This document shows positions 23,101-35,476 of a stretch of DNA of 64,000 nucleotides, piece by piece. The position numbers and the translations under genes were made by a program. This DNA is from Nageia nagi (taxonomy: Eukaryota > Pinophyta), in NCBI GenBank assembly GCA_050084985.1, contig JBITNC010000001.1, forward strand, positions 6,014,001 to 6,078,000. Reading direction: 5' to 3'. The notes below the pieces were generated by a model. The model worked only from the letters and a program-made list of their open reading frames with translations. It was not told the DNA's origin and did no database searches. Numbering within the stretch: position 1 is the stretch's first letter; the number at the start of each line of letters is the position of its first letter.

Positions 23101-25340
23101 AGCACTACCCCTTTTTGCAACTATTCATGTCTACTAGTACTAGTAGTAAAATCTTTCATATAACTCTAATGATTCACAAGAGTCTTCTATTTGTTGAAAA
23201 TATGAAACCATAAAAATGTTTACCTATATATAAAATTACCTTATTTGTTAACTAATGGAGTCAAAGTTATAATTAATTCTAAATATAAAATAAATAAATA
23301 AATTCATATCATTTTTTTTCAAAATCAATCCATACCTTAATTAATCTCTCAGCTCCAAAAATCTATCCACTACAACTTCATTTTTATATGTTTTATTCTT
23401 TGTTATTCATAATATATTAATTAAAATTTACTTTTCACGCAATACACTTAGATTTTATTATTTTACGACTTATAAGATGGTCAACTTCATGTCAATCAAA
23501 AACTTACTTTTTTTTGTTGTTTTTTCTTTGCTAACAAAGTTTATTTTGTAAGGTTTTAAACCTAACTAGGACTTTATCTTGGAATTTGGATTAAAAGTAA
23601 CGAGTTCTTTAGAAAATGCTTAGCATTCCAGTACAATGTTTTCTTTGAATCCAGAGTCCTTACACTTCAGTAGATCCTTTTCCTTTAATCCACATTCCAA
23701 GATAGTGGACAAGCAAAGATCGGGAAATACATCCTTGAGGCTTTGTACGTGCTGCTCAACCCATCCTTTACCTACAAGAGAGGAAAAATCTTGTACCAAC
23801 CTATCAAGTTGTAGTCTAGCCCAACTCAAATAGCTCATATCTGTACTACGTCCAATGTCGTAGTTCCAATCATACCAGGGACTGAACCATTCAGTTTTGT
23901 CTAGCTTCAAAACTATCAGAGACTATACTATTCAGTTTTGTCATATATCATTCAACAATGATGAGTTGGCAAAATTAGCTAGACTCTGGGGTGTACCCAT
24001 AGGATTGATTACTAGCCATGTGAGTTGAATGTTTTGATCTCTTGACATCAAAGTCTCCTACATTCCATTTCATTCGGCTGTTGTCAGAAACCATGGACCA
24101 CATAAACTGGAAGAAGCATTTATTTTGATGAGAGGAACATAAACTGTTGTGAGCCTAGCTACTTTTATCAGGCCAAGTGCATTGATTAGTGCACTACATA
24201 ATAAAAACACTTAAGGACTTGGTAACGCCAGAGTATCCTTGATTTCAGTACTGCTCTGGTGCATCTTTCATATTGATTGTCCAAGAACAACGTGCTACCT
24301 ACCAAAATTCATGGAAGACAGCATTTTAAGGAATGATAACTATGTAATACAGGACAGTGTACAGCTAGCCCCACAAGCTGATCATCAGGTATTTCATCTT
24401 CTATTTTCATCCTAAGATGCCATCTCTCTATCCCATTGTTTTTTATGTCAACTAACTCCTGAAGGTAAGGTAAGTCACATAGGAAGAAGCTAGGAAGCAG
24501 CAATTAAAAAAGTCCTATGTCAAGCTCTGTCCGTTTTCTTATCTTTTGCAAGTGTACTTGCCAAGATCTGATTGGTCCATTTGTTCTTGCACATACTTGT
24601 CAAGTTCTGAATTGTTGCCCATAACATTGCTCTCACTGTCGGATAAATCCCACAACCCTTATAAGAAGAATTAGGAACCTTACATTTCCCTTATGATGAA
24701 AGCAAGCCTCTAAAAAGGATTGAGAAGTGCAACAAACGGAGAAGATTTGGTCGAACAAGTTCCTCCAAAAGAGAAGAGTGTTTTATATGGGAAAAAAAAA
24801 CGTTCTCTGCTTTTGTATGAAGAATGAATTTATTAATCCGCACTCATGGTTGGATTAATCTTAATCAAATGAACACTAAAGATATATTTATGCCTTGCAT
24901 GCACTAGCACTGAATTGGCATATTTCATGGGTGGACAGATGCAGGCCCTTATTCTTGAATTCCAATTTTTCAGTTTCATGCAATTTGCTTTTCTTCATCT
25001 CTAAACAGTATTTTAACTCAAAAAAATTGTTGTTGCCTTTTTTAGGCATCATTTTCTGCATTGAATATTATATCTTCAGCATTGTACAACTGAACGCTTA
25101 TATTATTCACGCTTTCACAAAGCTCATGTTTGTTGGGTGACTGGGTCTTAGCTTCCAGGATAACAATTCAAGATGATTTTTGATTTTCCCTGCAAAAGGG
25201 CAAAGGAAATGGTGTTGCACCCCTCTACTTTGTGTGAAATTAACATTCCAACACCATGCACTCAAGCCACAAATTTAATAATTCATTCCTAGAGAGTTTT
25301 ACTTGTCACATTAATGAAAAGAAACATCAATATGATTCAT
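23101..25340. other. Mostly unassigned stretch
   Basis: Apart from the coding-like block at 23620-23910, I see no gene. Base composition becomes less AT-rich from about 23600 to 24800, and short coding-like stretches occur on both strands, for example a plus-strand stretch reading NNDELAKLARLWGVPIGLIT near 23955-24015 and a minus-strand one at 24309-24503. None could be linked into a gene or assigned to a family; remains of a dead host gene are possible. Confidence 0.3.
23620..23910 (-). CDS. Possible exon or gene fragment of unknown function
   Basis: An open minus-strand frame of 96 codons ending in a stop after ENIVLEC. Its composition is balanced (WFSPWYDWNYDIGRS, MSYLSWARLQLDRLVQDFSS, LVGKGWVEQHVQSLKDVF, LCLSTILECGLKEKDLLKC), unlike the low-complexity frames elsewhere in the window, and the region is less AT-rich than its surroundings. 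It could be the last exon, or a pseudogene remnant, of a host gene. I do not recognise the family. No clear acceptor or upstream exon was found: 23911-23940 repeats GACAAAACTGAAT and then has a stop. Treat as a candidate only. Confidence 0.3.
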   Translation of the reverse strand: MKLDKTEWFSPWYDWNYDIGRSTDMSYLSWARLQLDRLVQDFSSLVGKGWVEQHVQSLKDVFPDLCLSTILECGLKEKDLLKCKDSGFKENIVLEC

Positions 25341-25342
25341 AG

Positions 25343-25736
25343 TTGCAAGAAACGGGAAACGAGGGTAAAAATTTAGATTGCACACAAGAAATGAATAAGA
25401 AACGGTTTCAGATTTCAGACAACACAATGGCGATTTCAAACTTTCAGACACATTCTCGGACGATTTTAAACAACATGATTACATTTCAGGCTTCCAGACA
25501 CATTCAACCTCCTTTCCGAACGATTTCAGACTTCCATTTCTTTTGATACCCACATATTTTGACCAAATAATTTGAATATCAGTAAAAAATTACTTCCATT
25601 TCTTTTGATACCCACATATTTTGACGAAACAATTTGAATATCAGTAAAAAATTCCGTCGGTAATGGCGTTACCGTTACATTTCAGTTTTAACCTCGTAAA
25701 ACGCAAAACGATGCTTTCCCATCGCGTTTCTTGCAA
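25343..25736. mobile_element. MITE-like element with terminal inverted repeats
   Basis: The left end TTGCAAGAAACGGGA (25343-25357) matches the reverse complement of the right end (TCGCGTTTCTTGCAA, 25722-25736) at 14 of 15 positions. The interior is non-coding, has more CpG than its surroundings, and holds internal repeats: TTTCAGACACATTC / TTCCAGACACATTC, each followed by an ACGATTT motif, and a 62-bp tandem duplication (25530-25591, 25592-25653). Length about 394 bp. Candidate 8-bp flanks do not match well, so the superfamily (hAT-like?) is uncertain. Confidence 0.5.
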
Positions 25737-25826
25737 ATATGATATGATCCATTATACATAATCCAGAATTCCAAGCATTCACTAGTATTGCTTTGCTAGT
25801 TGCCAGACACTTGATATGTATAAAGT

Positions 25827-25957
25827 ATACTAGTTAAACTGGGCAAAAAACATGGTAAGCTTTCAGTTTGGTGAAAACTAGTGTATAGAGCATACTAGTT
25901 AAACTGGGCAAAAAACATGGTAAGCTTTCAGTTTGGTGAAAACTCGGACTCCCATAA
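25827..25957. repeat. 65-bp tandem duplication
   Basis: ATACTAGTTAAACTGGGC starts at 25827 and again at 25892, and the following bases through GGTGAAAACT are the same in both copies. Similar short local duplications occur at 26114/26156 (offset 42) and around 26600-26690 (offset about 66). All are non-coding and lie in the 3' flank of the GDP-mannose pyrophosphorylase gene. Confidence 0.75.
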
Positions 25958-27476
25958 AAATAGGGTAAAAATTTGCCTAAATTTGGGAATAAAAAATATT
26001 AAAATATATATTTTTTCAAATAATTAGGTAAAACTTGTGATTAACTTAGCAAAAAACCATGAGCCAACTAGAAAACCTGCAAAAACTTGATCAACCTTAA
26101 AAACTCCTGAGTTGAATATAAGCACTCATTTTGATTGACTAGGCAAGATTACATTGAATATAAGCACCTGTTTTGATTGACTAGGCCAGATTACTAGAGA
26201 GTTTGACTAGTATGGTACATAGGTTTACAATCCTTACTTTGGGGAGCAATAACCCTACCTTGCTCTTTTCAACACAGATATAGTTTTCAAGGATGGCCAC
26301 TTCACATATCCAACACAAACCTTAGGAATGTTACAAATAGAAATATGTTAGGTTGTAACTATGTATATGTTGAATTGCATGATGGGCTGATGGTTTCAAG
26401 TTTCTTGATAGTAACAAGTCCCATTGTTTCAACTTTCCAAACAGTTACCAAGTCTGAAATATATTTATGGTTATGAATCTCTATTCTCATGAAGTGAAAT
26501 ATTAAACAAACAAACACTTAATCACTGAAAGAAGGTAGGCAGAAGTTTGGTATAGTTATTGATTCAAATTGAACAAATGAAAGTACCAATATTAAATGGT
26601 CCTGGTGAACCCACGTACTAAGTAACCAAAACTTATTGGTTCAGTGAAGTACCAATATTCAGTTACCCTGGTGAACCCACCTACTAAATGCACCGAGTTT
26701 TTGAAGTTGACCAGTTTTTGAAGCAAGCACTTAGTTTCGAACTTTGAAATCGGTGACCTAAATACCATTAGCTATTAGCATTTGCTAATATTTTCTTAAT
26801 GTCAAACGTAGCCCCTGCTACACTATCTATGAATGTCATGTCTCCATTACTGTTTCAAGAAACACACTACATGTTTAACATATTAGTCACTCCTGGTTTT
26901 CTATGTTAAACATTCAATAAGTTATAATTTGGTGATACTGATAGTGTGATATTAATATAAGAACATCAATGTTCAAGAATTGAACAGATTATACTGGTAG
27001 TGTTCTATTAGTCTGCACATATTGAATTTCATGAATCAATAGACTTATAGAAAATCTCAAAATTTGATTGCAGGCTTAAATTCGTAACAACATGAAATTT
27101 CAGTAAGGTTATTAATTTAATTTGAGAGACGCTACAAACCATTGCCTGCTGAAATCCTTATCTACAAGTGGATTAACCACAAACAAGTACAATATCTTCT
27201 CATCTAATTAAATAAATTTCCCTTCTAGTGCTCTGAAGAAAATTTCCACATTGCTATGCAGTGACAGTGCTAGCTTAAAATACAAAGTCCAAGTTCAAAC
27301 CAGGACGTGCACAAATTTCTTGAATCACAAACTCAGAATCCTTCCTGGGAAAGACAAGGAAAAACTGAAAGAAGATAAGAAGAAAAAGTCCAAGTGCTAT
27401 CTGCTCAAACACTACAACTTGGGCTTCATTATTACAGCAAAAAACAGTTGGCCACCCCTATCCTCCATGTCTGTCA

Positions 27477-28917
27477 TCACATGACGATTTCCGGTTTGAT
27501 AATGCTGGATTTTATTTCCTTGTGGGGCAACACCACTCCTCCATTGCTGTATACCTCATCAGACACATGCACATCCTCCCCCAGTATTGTCATATTTTCA
27601 ACTCGAGCCCACTGTCCAACAGTGGAGTGCCAACCAATAATACTCCCAGACACACAAGCATGCTTCTTGATACGAACTCCACGCATAACAGTGCATCGTG
27701 ACAACCTCACTCCTGCCTCAATCACACAACCTGGGCCAACAGCCACATCTGGCCCAATCAAGCAACCTTCTCCTATCTGTGCACCCTTGTCAATTATCAC
27801 ATTTCCAACAATGTGAGACCCATTGGCTAAATCGCTAGAGGATTTTCTTCGGAGGGAATCCAGATACAGCCTTAGCCCTGAAATATAGTCTTTGGGTTGC
27901 CCGATATCCATCCAGAAACCAGGCAGGACCATTGCAAAGAGTTGCTTCTCCTCTGCAATTTTTGGAAACACTTCTTTTTCTATGGAAGTGGGCTTCAATG
28001 GGATCCGGTCCAAAACTTTGGGGTTCAAAAGGTATATTCCTGCATTGATTTTGTTGCCAACAAAAATTTTAGGCTTCTCAACAAATCTCTCTACCTGTCC
28101 CGACCCCTCCTCAAGGACCACAACACCATATTTGGATGGTTCATCAACCTATCACAAAAACATGAGTCCAAGATTGTTTATCATTACAGTCCTGAAAAAG
28201 AAACATGTTGAAATAGTAATTTACAGAATTCAAGAACATAAAACAACTCTGGGTAAAAAAGCTCCTATGTACCCAGAATACAATAGTTCAAAAGATAGAG
28301 AAATGACTCAGGAAAGAAAATTGCACCTTGGTCACCATTATGGATGCTTCCCCTCCATGTTTTGCATGAAATTCAATCATTTGTTTCAATGGGTATTCAC
28401 TGATCACATCGCTATTCAAAACAAAGAAGGGTGCTCCAGATCCATCTATTAGCTTGTCCCTTGCAAGAGCTAAAGGCCCTGCGGTACCCATGGGCTCGGT
28501 TTCCTGAGAACAGGTGATTTTAATCCCTATTTTTGTTTCAAAATCCTTCAGGAAGCTCAGCATTACCTGCATTAGACAAAAGATTCCTATCATTGTGTTC
28601 ATAGGATACAAAAGAGTCAAGCCATGAAGGAAAAAGATCTAAGATTTACCTCAGGCTGATAATTGATAGCAAGCACAACTTCATCAACACCAGTAGCTTT
28701 TAGTGCTTCTATCTGCTCAAAATCCGTCCATCCAAGTTACCAACATTATGATATACAAGGCAAGAAACTTTCCCAATAATCCTCAACATCGGTATTTTAG
28801 CCAAACCTGATGCAAAATCATTGGTTTGTTTGCAAAGTCCACCAGAGGCTTGGGGACACTCAGTGTCAACGGACGCAGACGGGTTCCAAAACCACCAACC
28901 AATATGAGGGCCTTCAT
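27477..28917 (-). CDS. GMPP (CYT1/VTC1-like): Mannose-1-phosphate guanylyltransferase (GDP-mannose pyrophosphorylase)
   Basis: Converts mannose-1-phosphate and GTP to GDP-mannose and pyrophosphate in the cytosol, feeding ascorbate synthesis, mannose-containing wall polysaccharides and N-glycosylation. Four coding exons on the minus strand: 28917-28807, 28712-28650, 28566-28327 and 28148-27477. All three introns (94, 83 and 178 bp) are GT-AG and phase 0. The spliced protein has 361 residues, the length of plant VTC1/CYT1. Residues 8-24 carry the nucleotidyltransferase signature [11 protein letters not shown]...VPKP. NSD (109-111) holds a likely metal aspartate, FVEKP is at 160-164, NAGIYLLNP at 173-181 and FWMDIGQP at 217-224, followed by left-handed beta-helix hexapeptide repeats from about residue 248. 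Pro22, mutated in the classical Arabidopsis vtc1 allele, is conserved. The start was chosen at MKALILVGG (A at -3). No frameshift or stop; it appears intact. Confidence 0.97.
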
Positions 28918-30486
28918 GATGTCTTTAGTCTTCTCACCACCTACTATCCAAACTATCAAAGATAAAAACATATTAGCATGAAAAAATTCATATATGTTCT
29001 ACCTAATTTAAGAAATGAAAATATGAAACTTATCTAATTTTACAAAGAATATGAATATAATGTTAATCATTGGGAAATACTTAAACAGTTAATGGCGCTA
29101 CTCATAAATCAAATTTCAATTAATTCCAGTATTTAACAAAATGCAACTACAATGCTTATTAAATGCAAAAGATTTCAATGCCATGTTAGTTTTTCATGAT
29201 ATACTAGACAAACTCGATGACTGAAGATCCTTTGGATTTGGACATTGTTTTGGTTTACTCATTGTTGAACCAAAGGCCAAGTAAAGCGATATGAATTCAG
29301 CATTACACCAGAATGAAGAAGCTAATACTATTTTTACTTGATTACCAAGTGTATTATTTAATGTCAAGACCAAGTAGCACGTAATTCACACATTTTCACC
29401 CAAACACACATAATTTTATTCTAATTATCTCTCAATCACAGAAAACTTCATCACACCCAATTATTAGTTGTCAACTTGTCAGACACCATCTATTGAAACA
29501 AAGCTACATATAACTATAAAATTAAAAATTCTCATCACTAGATTTCCATTATAAATTTAACAAAAAGGAAAAATGTTTTTCTTTTCCAAAATACCGTGTT
29601 CACACAAAATGCACAAAGGACTCCAGTTTGCATCCCACGTCTTTGGCAAAACACCTCAACCAAAGTTAAAATACTTGTAGAAAACTGGTCTTTCTAAAAT
29701 CCCAAACTAACGAAAAGCACATGAAATTCCACTTTAGATTCCAAAGCTTCTGACGGAATGCAAAATTAAAGCAAAATATTCCAATAAAATAGTTTTCTCC
29801 ACACAAAAATGTCCATAAAATTTCAGTTTGCAGACAAGTGTTTGACAAAATGCTTTAATCAAAATGAAGAAATATTGAATTCCATCAGAAAAGAAACAAT
29901 CCATATTCATCAAATTCAGAAACCACTCAATTGCTTACATTGCATTAAAAACCATCAAATTTCTTACCAGCACTCAGATTCAGAATCTATCTCACAAATA
30001 CATAAATCAAGTTTCACAAAATATCTCACAAATACATAAATCAAGTTTTACAAAATGTCTGAACCAAAACAATGATCAGCAGAAGAACAACCCAAATTCA
30101 CCATCTTCAAACCCTAACCAATTACATAACCAAATTCAAATACCAACCAAATTCTTACCACAAATAGTAGGCGCTTACATTCATGAATAAAATAGAATTC
30201 CAGTTTCCATTTGCATTGTTCAACAAAATGCCTCAACCAAAAGGATAATAATAATAATAATAATTGCTTGAGCAACATTCAAAACATGTCCAATTCCATT
30301 CACCGAATTCTAAGACCACACATATTGTTACCACCTAGTGTAAGCGTTTTAGATTCAATTTCTACCAACATTAAAAAAACAATAATAGTTTTAGTCCTCA
30401 GTCTTCCAGGAAATACAACACCCTGCCACTACTAAACATCAAAATTATCCACATCCACCAAATTCAAAGCCTACCCAATTACCTAC
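28918..30486 (-). other. Probable 5'-UTR intron of the GMPP gene
   Basis: Upstream of the start codon the minus strand shows a candidate acceptor (TTTTTATCTTTGATAG, ending near 28953) and, about 1.5 kb further up, a good donor (TTTGAG/GTAGGT, donor at 30486-30481). Between them the sequence is intron-like, AT-rich and without coding. It contains three imperfect copies of a CAGTTTGCA...ACAAAATGCCTCAACCAAA-type motif (about 29612, 29823 and 30199) and a 34-35-bp tandem repeat near 29988-30055. A leader intron is inferred; only transcript data can prove it. Confidence 0.45.
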
Positions 30487-30730
30487 CTCAAATTTAAAAC
30501 ACACCCAATTCCTCACCCTTCCCTCGAACCACCTCACTGCACTTCAGATCTCTTCACTTAATACCAACTTCTGCAAAATTTATCGCCTTTTCTATCGGCC
30601 AGAAGCTTCTAAAACTACATGAAAGACTTCGGTTCTGAGCAGAGATCTGCCCAATTAGAAGGCTCAGATCCAACCAAGTCTCAACATTCACCTCACCCAA
30701 TCCTATGGCTCTCCTCTTCTCTATTTAAGG
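30487..30730 (-). promoter_or_regulatory. Probable GMPP promoter TATA box and untranslated first exon
   Basis: On the minus strand CCTTAAATAG (30730-30721) is a plausible TATA element. It is followed by a less AT-rich, purine-rich stretch (AGAGAAGAGGAGAG) that fits a transcription start near 30690 and an untranslated exon ending at the donor at 30487. This spot is where base composition shifts from intron-like to gene-like. Inferred from sequence only. Confidence 0.4.
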
Positions 30731-30959
30731 CCACTGGATCTGACACCCAAATAAACCAATTTCTTAAATTCAGTATATTCTGCCCAGATTCCGCCCGTGG
30801 AATTGAGCTCACTAGTCATTATATTACATCATCATCAATTTTGGCAACTTATTTTTACTGTCATGGAAGGAACGAGAGAGATTGGGTCATTTTAAACTTA
30901 GGCCCCATTCACCTTCTGAAGCATCTTCACCAACTTAGATCTGCTTCATATCCATAAAA

Positions 30960-31890
30960 CCTGAGGTTTTAATGAATTAAACAACTTGCAAGTTGCACCA
31001 TTTAAATTCTAAGAATGACTTTCGGTTTAATGAGCTACATTTACGAGGTTTTAAATTCACTCTTCATTAATTTTGGTTGTGTAATTTACTCAATGTTTTT
31101 TTAAATTTAATATTTTTTTTTGTTGGAGTTTATTGTAGTCATAATTTATCCGACCTCCATCTCGTTTATATCTATTATCAATTCGAAAAGATTTTAGGTA
31201 TGTTTCAACTTTTAAGAGCAAAGAGTTTTGAACATGAACCTTTTGAGAATTTTGAACTACCCACCTCTCGAATTCCCTCTCAATCAATTCATTCATTTAA
31301 TATTTTAACATAATATATAATAAAAATTTATATTTTATTAAATTATTTGAAAGGTTTTTAATTTAATTTAATTTATTTTATAAAATGAGAGTATAAAAAG
31401 TATTTTATTTGAATATAAAGGAGATGAGGAATATCAAGAACTTAAATAATTGAAGAGTTTTTACTTTTTTATTTTTGTTATCTTGATATTTTTTTATTTT
31501 TATGAACTTATCAACAAATTTAATATGCACATTCACCAAAGAATTTGATGTGCATAGATAGTCAATTTATATTCTTTGTTAATATGTCACAAAATTTACA
31601 AAAGGCTACTATAGCATGATGGGAACAACTATAATATTTTTACATGCTATAACAACATTTCTCATGCAACTATAGATAGATAAGTTTGTTTAATGTCCTT
31701 TTAAATATATTGGTTTGTAGGATATATCAAAGTCTATCCAAAGGTAAATATATATCAAAAAAAAATTAAAACTTGTAAAAGGGTAAGGTTTTATTAAGAC
31801 CCAAAACTTGCCAAAAAATTCATGAGAAATTTACAAAAAAAAATGCACAAGGTACACCAAAGTTCACAAAAGGTCCCCCATGCTACTTAT
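30960..31890. other. AT-rich upstream flank without genes
   Basis: Only short frames in AT-rich sequence are seen. It probably forms the distal upstream region of the GMPP gene before the next retroelement relic. No LTR ends or conserved domains were found. Confidence 0.4.
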
Positions 31891-33480
31891 TACGACTTAG
31901 TCACAATCAAAGCCCATCCTAAAATGGTATGTGATATAATGCAACCTACAGGCTATTTAATATGTTGCAAGCAAATACAACCTTCTTTTTGTCAAGGGCA
32001 TTGCCTCCCCTTTTATTTCCATTTAGTGTCTTCATGGAACTTTTGAAGGGGCCAAGAGATTCACATATTGCTCCAAGGTGAGTTGCAATCCATTTGATAT
32101 CTTCCAAGGTATTCTTATCCAAGTTGTATTTCTTACTTGGTTTTCCTGGTGGGTTTTGGCCTACTTTATATTGCTCTTTCTATAAGTGGGTCTTCTTCAA
32201 ATTGATCTAGTGGAGCAGTTTGCTCTTCTTAGTCCTTTTGATATCCCTTTTTTTCCTTTCTTGTTCATTATGAGTTTTGTAAGAAATGATATACATACCT
32301 ATTGCTTCTGAACTTAGATCTTCCTCATCATGAATTTCCTCGATTCTTACTTCTCTCGTTCCTTGGTCCTCCCCAATCCATCCTAACGCAACAAATGAAT
32401 TTCCATAGGTTAGTTTTGCTTGTGTCCAGTTACAATTTCCAATTGTTGTTGCTTCATTTTGACCCTATGTTTGATTTTTATGCACTTGCCTTCCAATTAG
32501 TTTCCAAGATCTTATGTCCTTTCTCTTTTTCTTATTGTTCAACACCTTCTTCTTGGGACATTGCATAATGATCAAATTTTTAGTATTTACTACATTTAAT
32601 CAACAATTTATTATAAATAATTTTCTACTCCCATGAACCTCCCTCCTCTTCATCCAAATATATTTATTTCTTTAGCTCCTTTGTTGTATCAATATTGACG
32701 AAAATTCTAGCATCCACCATTCTCTTTTCTTGTTTGGTGAATTTGTCTCTAGCAATTAATAATCTAATACTTTTTGTGCCTATTGTTTCAGTATTCAAAT
32801 GGTAAGCTTTGAATATTATTCTATACTAGAACTAAATCAATATTCTCTATTTCAAGATAGGACCCCCTTATGCCAGTACTTCAAAAGCAATCCCTTCCTA
32901 CCCAAGAACCATGGCCCTATTTTAATACCTTTAATGAAATCCTCTTCTTGTTTGAATTTGAAGAACATGATTTCCTTTGGATATGCAAAAATCTCTACCT
33001 AGTTAGATGTTATCCATTTTGTAGTAGTCCACCTTCGAATTTCATCCAAGTTAGGATGAATTCTAATAAATCTCCTAATTAGTGTATTTTTCCTTTTATC
33101 TTCCTCAAAACTTAAGATTTCCTTTGGAATTAAGATTCAATTTTTGTTGTCAATGATCTTAGTTTCAAGTTCAAGTTCAATAAGTACTATATGATCTTTT
33201 CTAATGACAACATTTTCCCATGAAAATGATGGATTGATCTAAAAATGGATCCTATGATTTAACCCAAATATCATTGGAGTAAGTATTTTGTGAATTCTAA
33301 TGCTTAGGTGATGTTTAGAGTATTTTCCTAATTGTGTTATGAAATTGTTGTGGTTAGAAACTATCAAAATAGATCAATCATCTTTGGGAAGACATAAATT
33401 TTGGTGAAGGCATTCAATTACAATGATTCTTTTTTCATTGGATAGTATTCAAATATAGTTTTCCAACAAGTATATGCATG
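31890..33480 (-). pseudogene. Decayed DUF4283/CCHC gag-like ORF (LINE ORF1 type)
   Basis: The minus strand around 32720-32560 reads VRVFVNIDTTKE, then IWMKRRE / GSWE and KIIYNKLLIKCSKY-KFDHYAMS, the end of a DUF4283 domain and a broken CCHC knuckle. Upstream pieces (33000-32880) fit the N-terminal part of the domain (RDFCISKGNHVLQIQTRRGF). Downstream is a charged tail with EEIHDEEDLSSEAIG near 32300 and QNPPGKPSKKYNLDKNTLED near 32130. Frame breaks and stops are frequent. Same type as the relics at 4.4 and 20.6 kb but independently decayed. Confidence 0.5.
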
Positions 33481-34674
33481 TTTATCTTTGTTGAAGGTTT
33501 AATCATCATATTTGATGTTTTCGCTTGAATTATTTATATGCTAAATAATTACTGCCAATGCTAGCATTAGGGATCCTAAGGAATTGGGATGTTAGATTTT
33601 GTACTTGGTTGGTTTGGCATTATAGTATATCAATTTTATTTTCAAGGACCACATATTACTGGAGAACATCAACTTTAGCATTGGATAAGATCCAAACATC
33701 AAGTTGAATCCCTGATCATTACCTAACTACTCCTTGATATGTCAACACCAATGCTACTAGCAACGTCAACACTACCAACAATGCCAACATTGATCTTCAT
33801 GCATTATGTGCTGATGAGATTGTCAAGGATCAATGTTTTTAGTATCACATGCATCCAAGGGAATTCTAGAGTTTATTTAACATGAACAAGACTAGGAACT
33901 GGTCTTGTGATGGTCCATTTCCCATGTGACATTTCAACTACCTGACCATGTCAGCCAACATTAGTGTTGGAGGAACATAATGGATTTTAAGAAAATTAAA
34001 GTGGTTTGGGATGTTTCTAAGTTATTTCGGAAGTTGGTCAAACTATTTATGTTTTAGAGGTATCAATTTTCTATAAATTAACTTCTTTACCATATCAAAA
34101 AAGAAGAGCTTATTAAATATCTTAGAGATCTTGGATAGAGAGGAAGAAGAGGTAGCCTTTACTATATTCAATTTGCTACCATTGTTAGAGAGTATCTTTT
34201 CCATAAAATAGTGAGGATTTATAGTTTGTGAAATAATGATTTTATTACATAATGATTGAAATAAACCTAGGTAGAACATATTTTCATGAAAAATTATTTT
34301 CTTTTCAATTTCCAAAATTTCTTAGAAGGATTCCTATTATTTTCAAGAGATTCCTAATACCATTGTTAGAGTGAGAGCCTGTTGGTGGAAGGTTGTTATA
34401 CTGGTGGAGAAGGAAGACTTCATATGGACACACATGTACACTTTATGGTTGTTGCTAGGTGTGTTAGAATTTGTAATGTAATATTGGGTAATATTTCTCT
34501 TTAAATATAAATTCTGATACGATGCTACAAATATGAAATGGAAATATTACCAAAATGTAAATGAATATCGATTTGAACAGGAAAATGATAACTAATCTAA
34601 TGGAAATAATAGAGCATGTGCTGATAATAGAACATGAAATAGCAATAATAAGTAAATAAGGATAGGATTTTACT

Positions 34675-35167
34675 TGAGAGAATTGAACTATAACAAGAAC
34701 AATCCTAAACTACCAAGATCACATGAAAGCTCACAATACACATCTAACAAACTCACAAATAAGACAATCTCACAAAGTAACTCAAGATGTAAAGTGGTTC
34801 CTCCAACTAGGAGTACATCCACTAACTAGATCTTTACTTCAATCATAAATACAACTCTCTTACAATCCTCCTACTCTTTTCTCCTAACCATAACTTTACT
34901 CCACAAATTGGTGTATGATCACAAAGAGGGAGCCTTCTATTTATAGGCCAAAATCCCTCTTTGGATCACCCTTTTATCCAATGTACAAAACCATGACATG
35001 CACATCCTTTTACCCAAGAGGCATGCTCATGACATGGAGTGTAGGATAAGTTACATTATCATATTCATTTAAATACTTAAGGTATCAAATTATACCCTTA
35101 AGTATTAGTGAACTTACATAGAAGATTTAATACAAACCTTTATAATAATGCATTATACATTCTAACA
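34675..35167 (-). repeat. Solo copia-type LTR inside Gypsy-1 3' LTR
   Basis: 493 bp from TGAGAGAATTG to ATTCTAACA on the plus strand, so it reads TGTTAGAATG... in its own direction. It contains CTATTTATAGG (TATA box on the minus strand) and the phrase GAGTACATCCACTAACTAGA, shared in kind with the Copia-1 and Copia-2 LTRs. The flanks TTACT (34670-34674) and TTAAT (35168-35172) match at 4 of 5 positions, and the Gypsy-1 LTR continues on both sides when compared with the copy at 39924-40348. No internal sequence, so a solo LTR made by LTR-LTR recombination. Confidence 0.85.
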
Positions 35168-35476
35168 TTAATGAATAGTAATAGAATCATAGGCTGTTTC
35201 GAGGAGGCTACCTCCTTACAACTCCAAAAGTAAAAATAATGTTCAAGATCCATTTCTCCACACACTTTCACCTATTTATAATATATTTAGCCTAACCCTA
35301 ATAGTAATGCAAAATCAAGCCCCGCCCTTACAATCATAATATTATAGTTTACAATATAGGCTAATAATTTAATTAAAATAACTAATACTAACACTAAAAT
35401 GTTAGGATATGGGATCCTACCATGCCACCCCTTTTGGGATGAAGCTTTGTCCTCAAAGTTTGAATTATGGAAACTA

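Noticed and set aside
27394-28452. Plus-strand frames over the GMPP exons
   Set aside because: They are shadows of the well-supported minus-strand exons and cross splice sites.
28783-28971. Earlier in-frame ATG giving MFLSLIVW before MKAL
   Set aside because: It lies at or before a likely splice acceptor, and the family starts at MKALILVGG with the exact length of 361.
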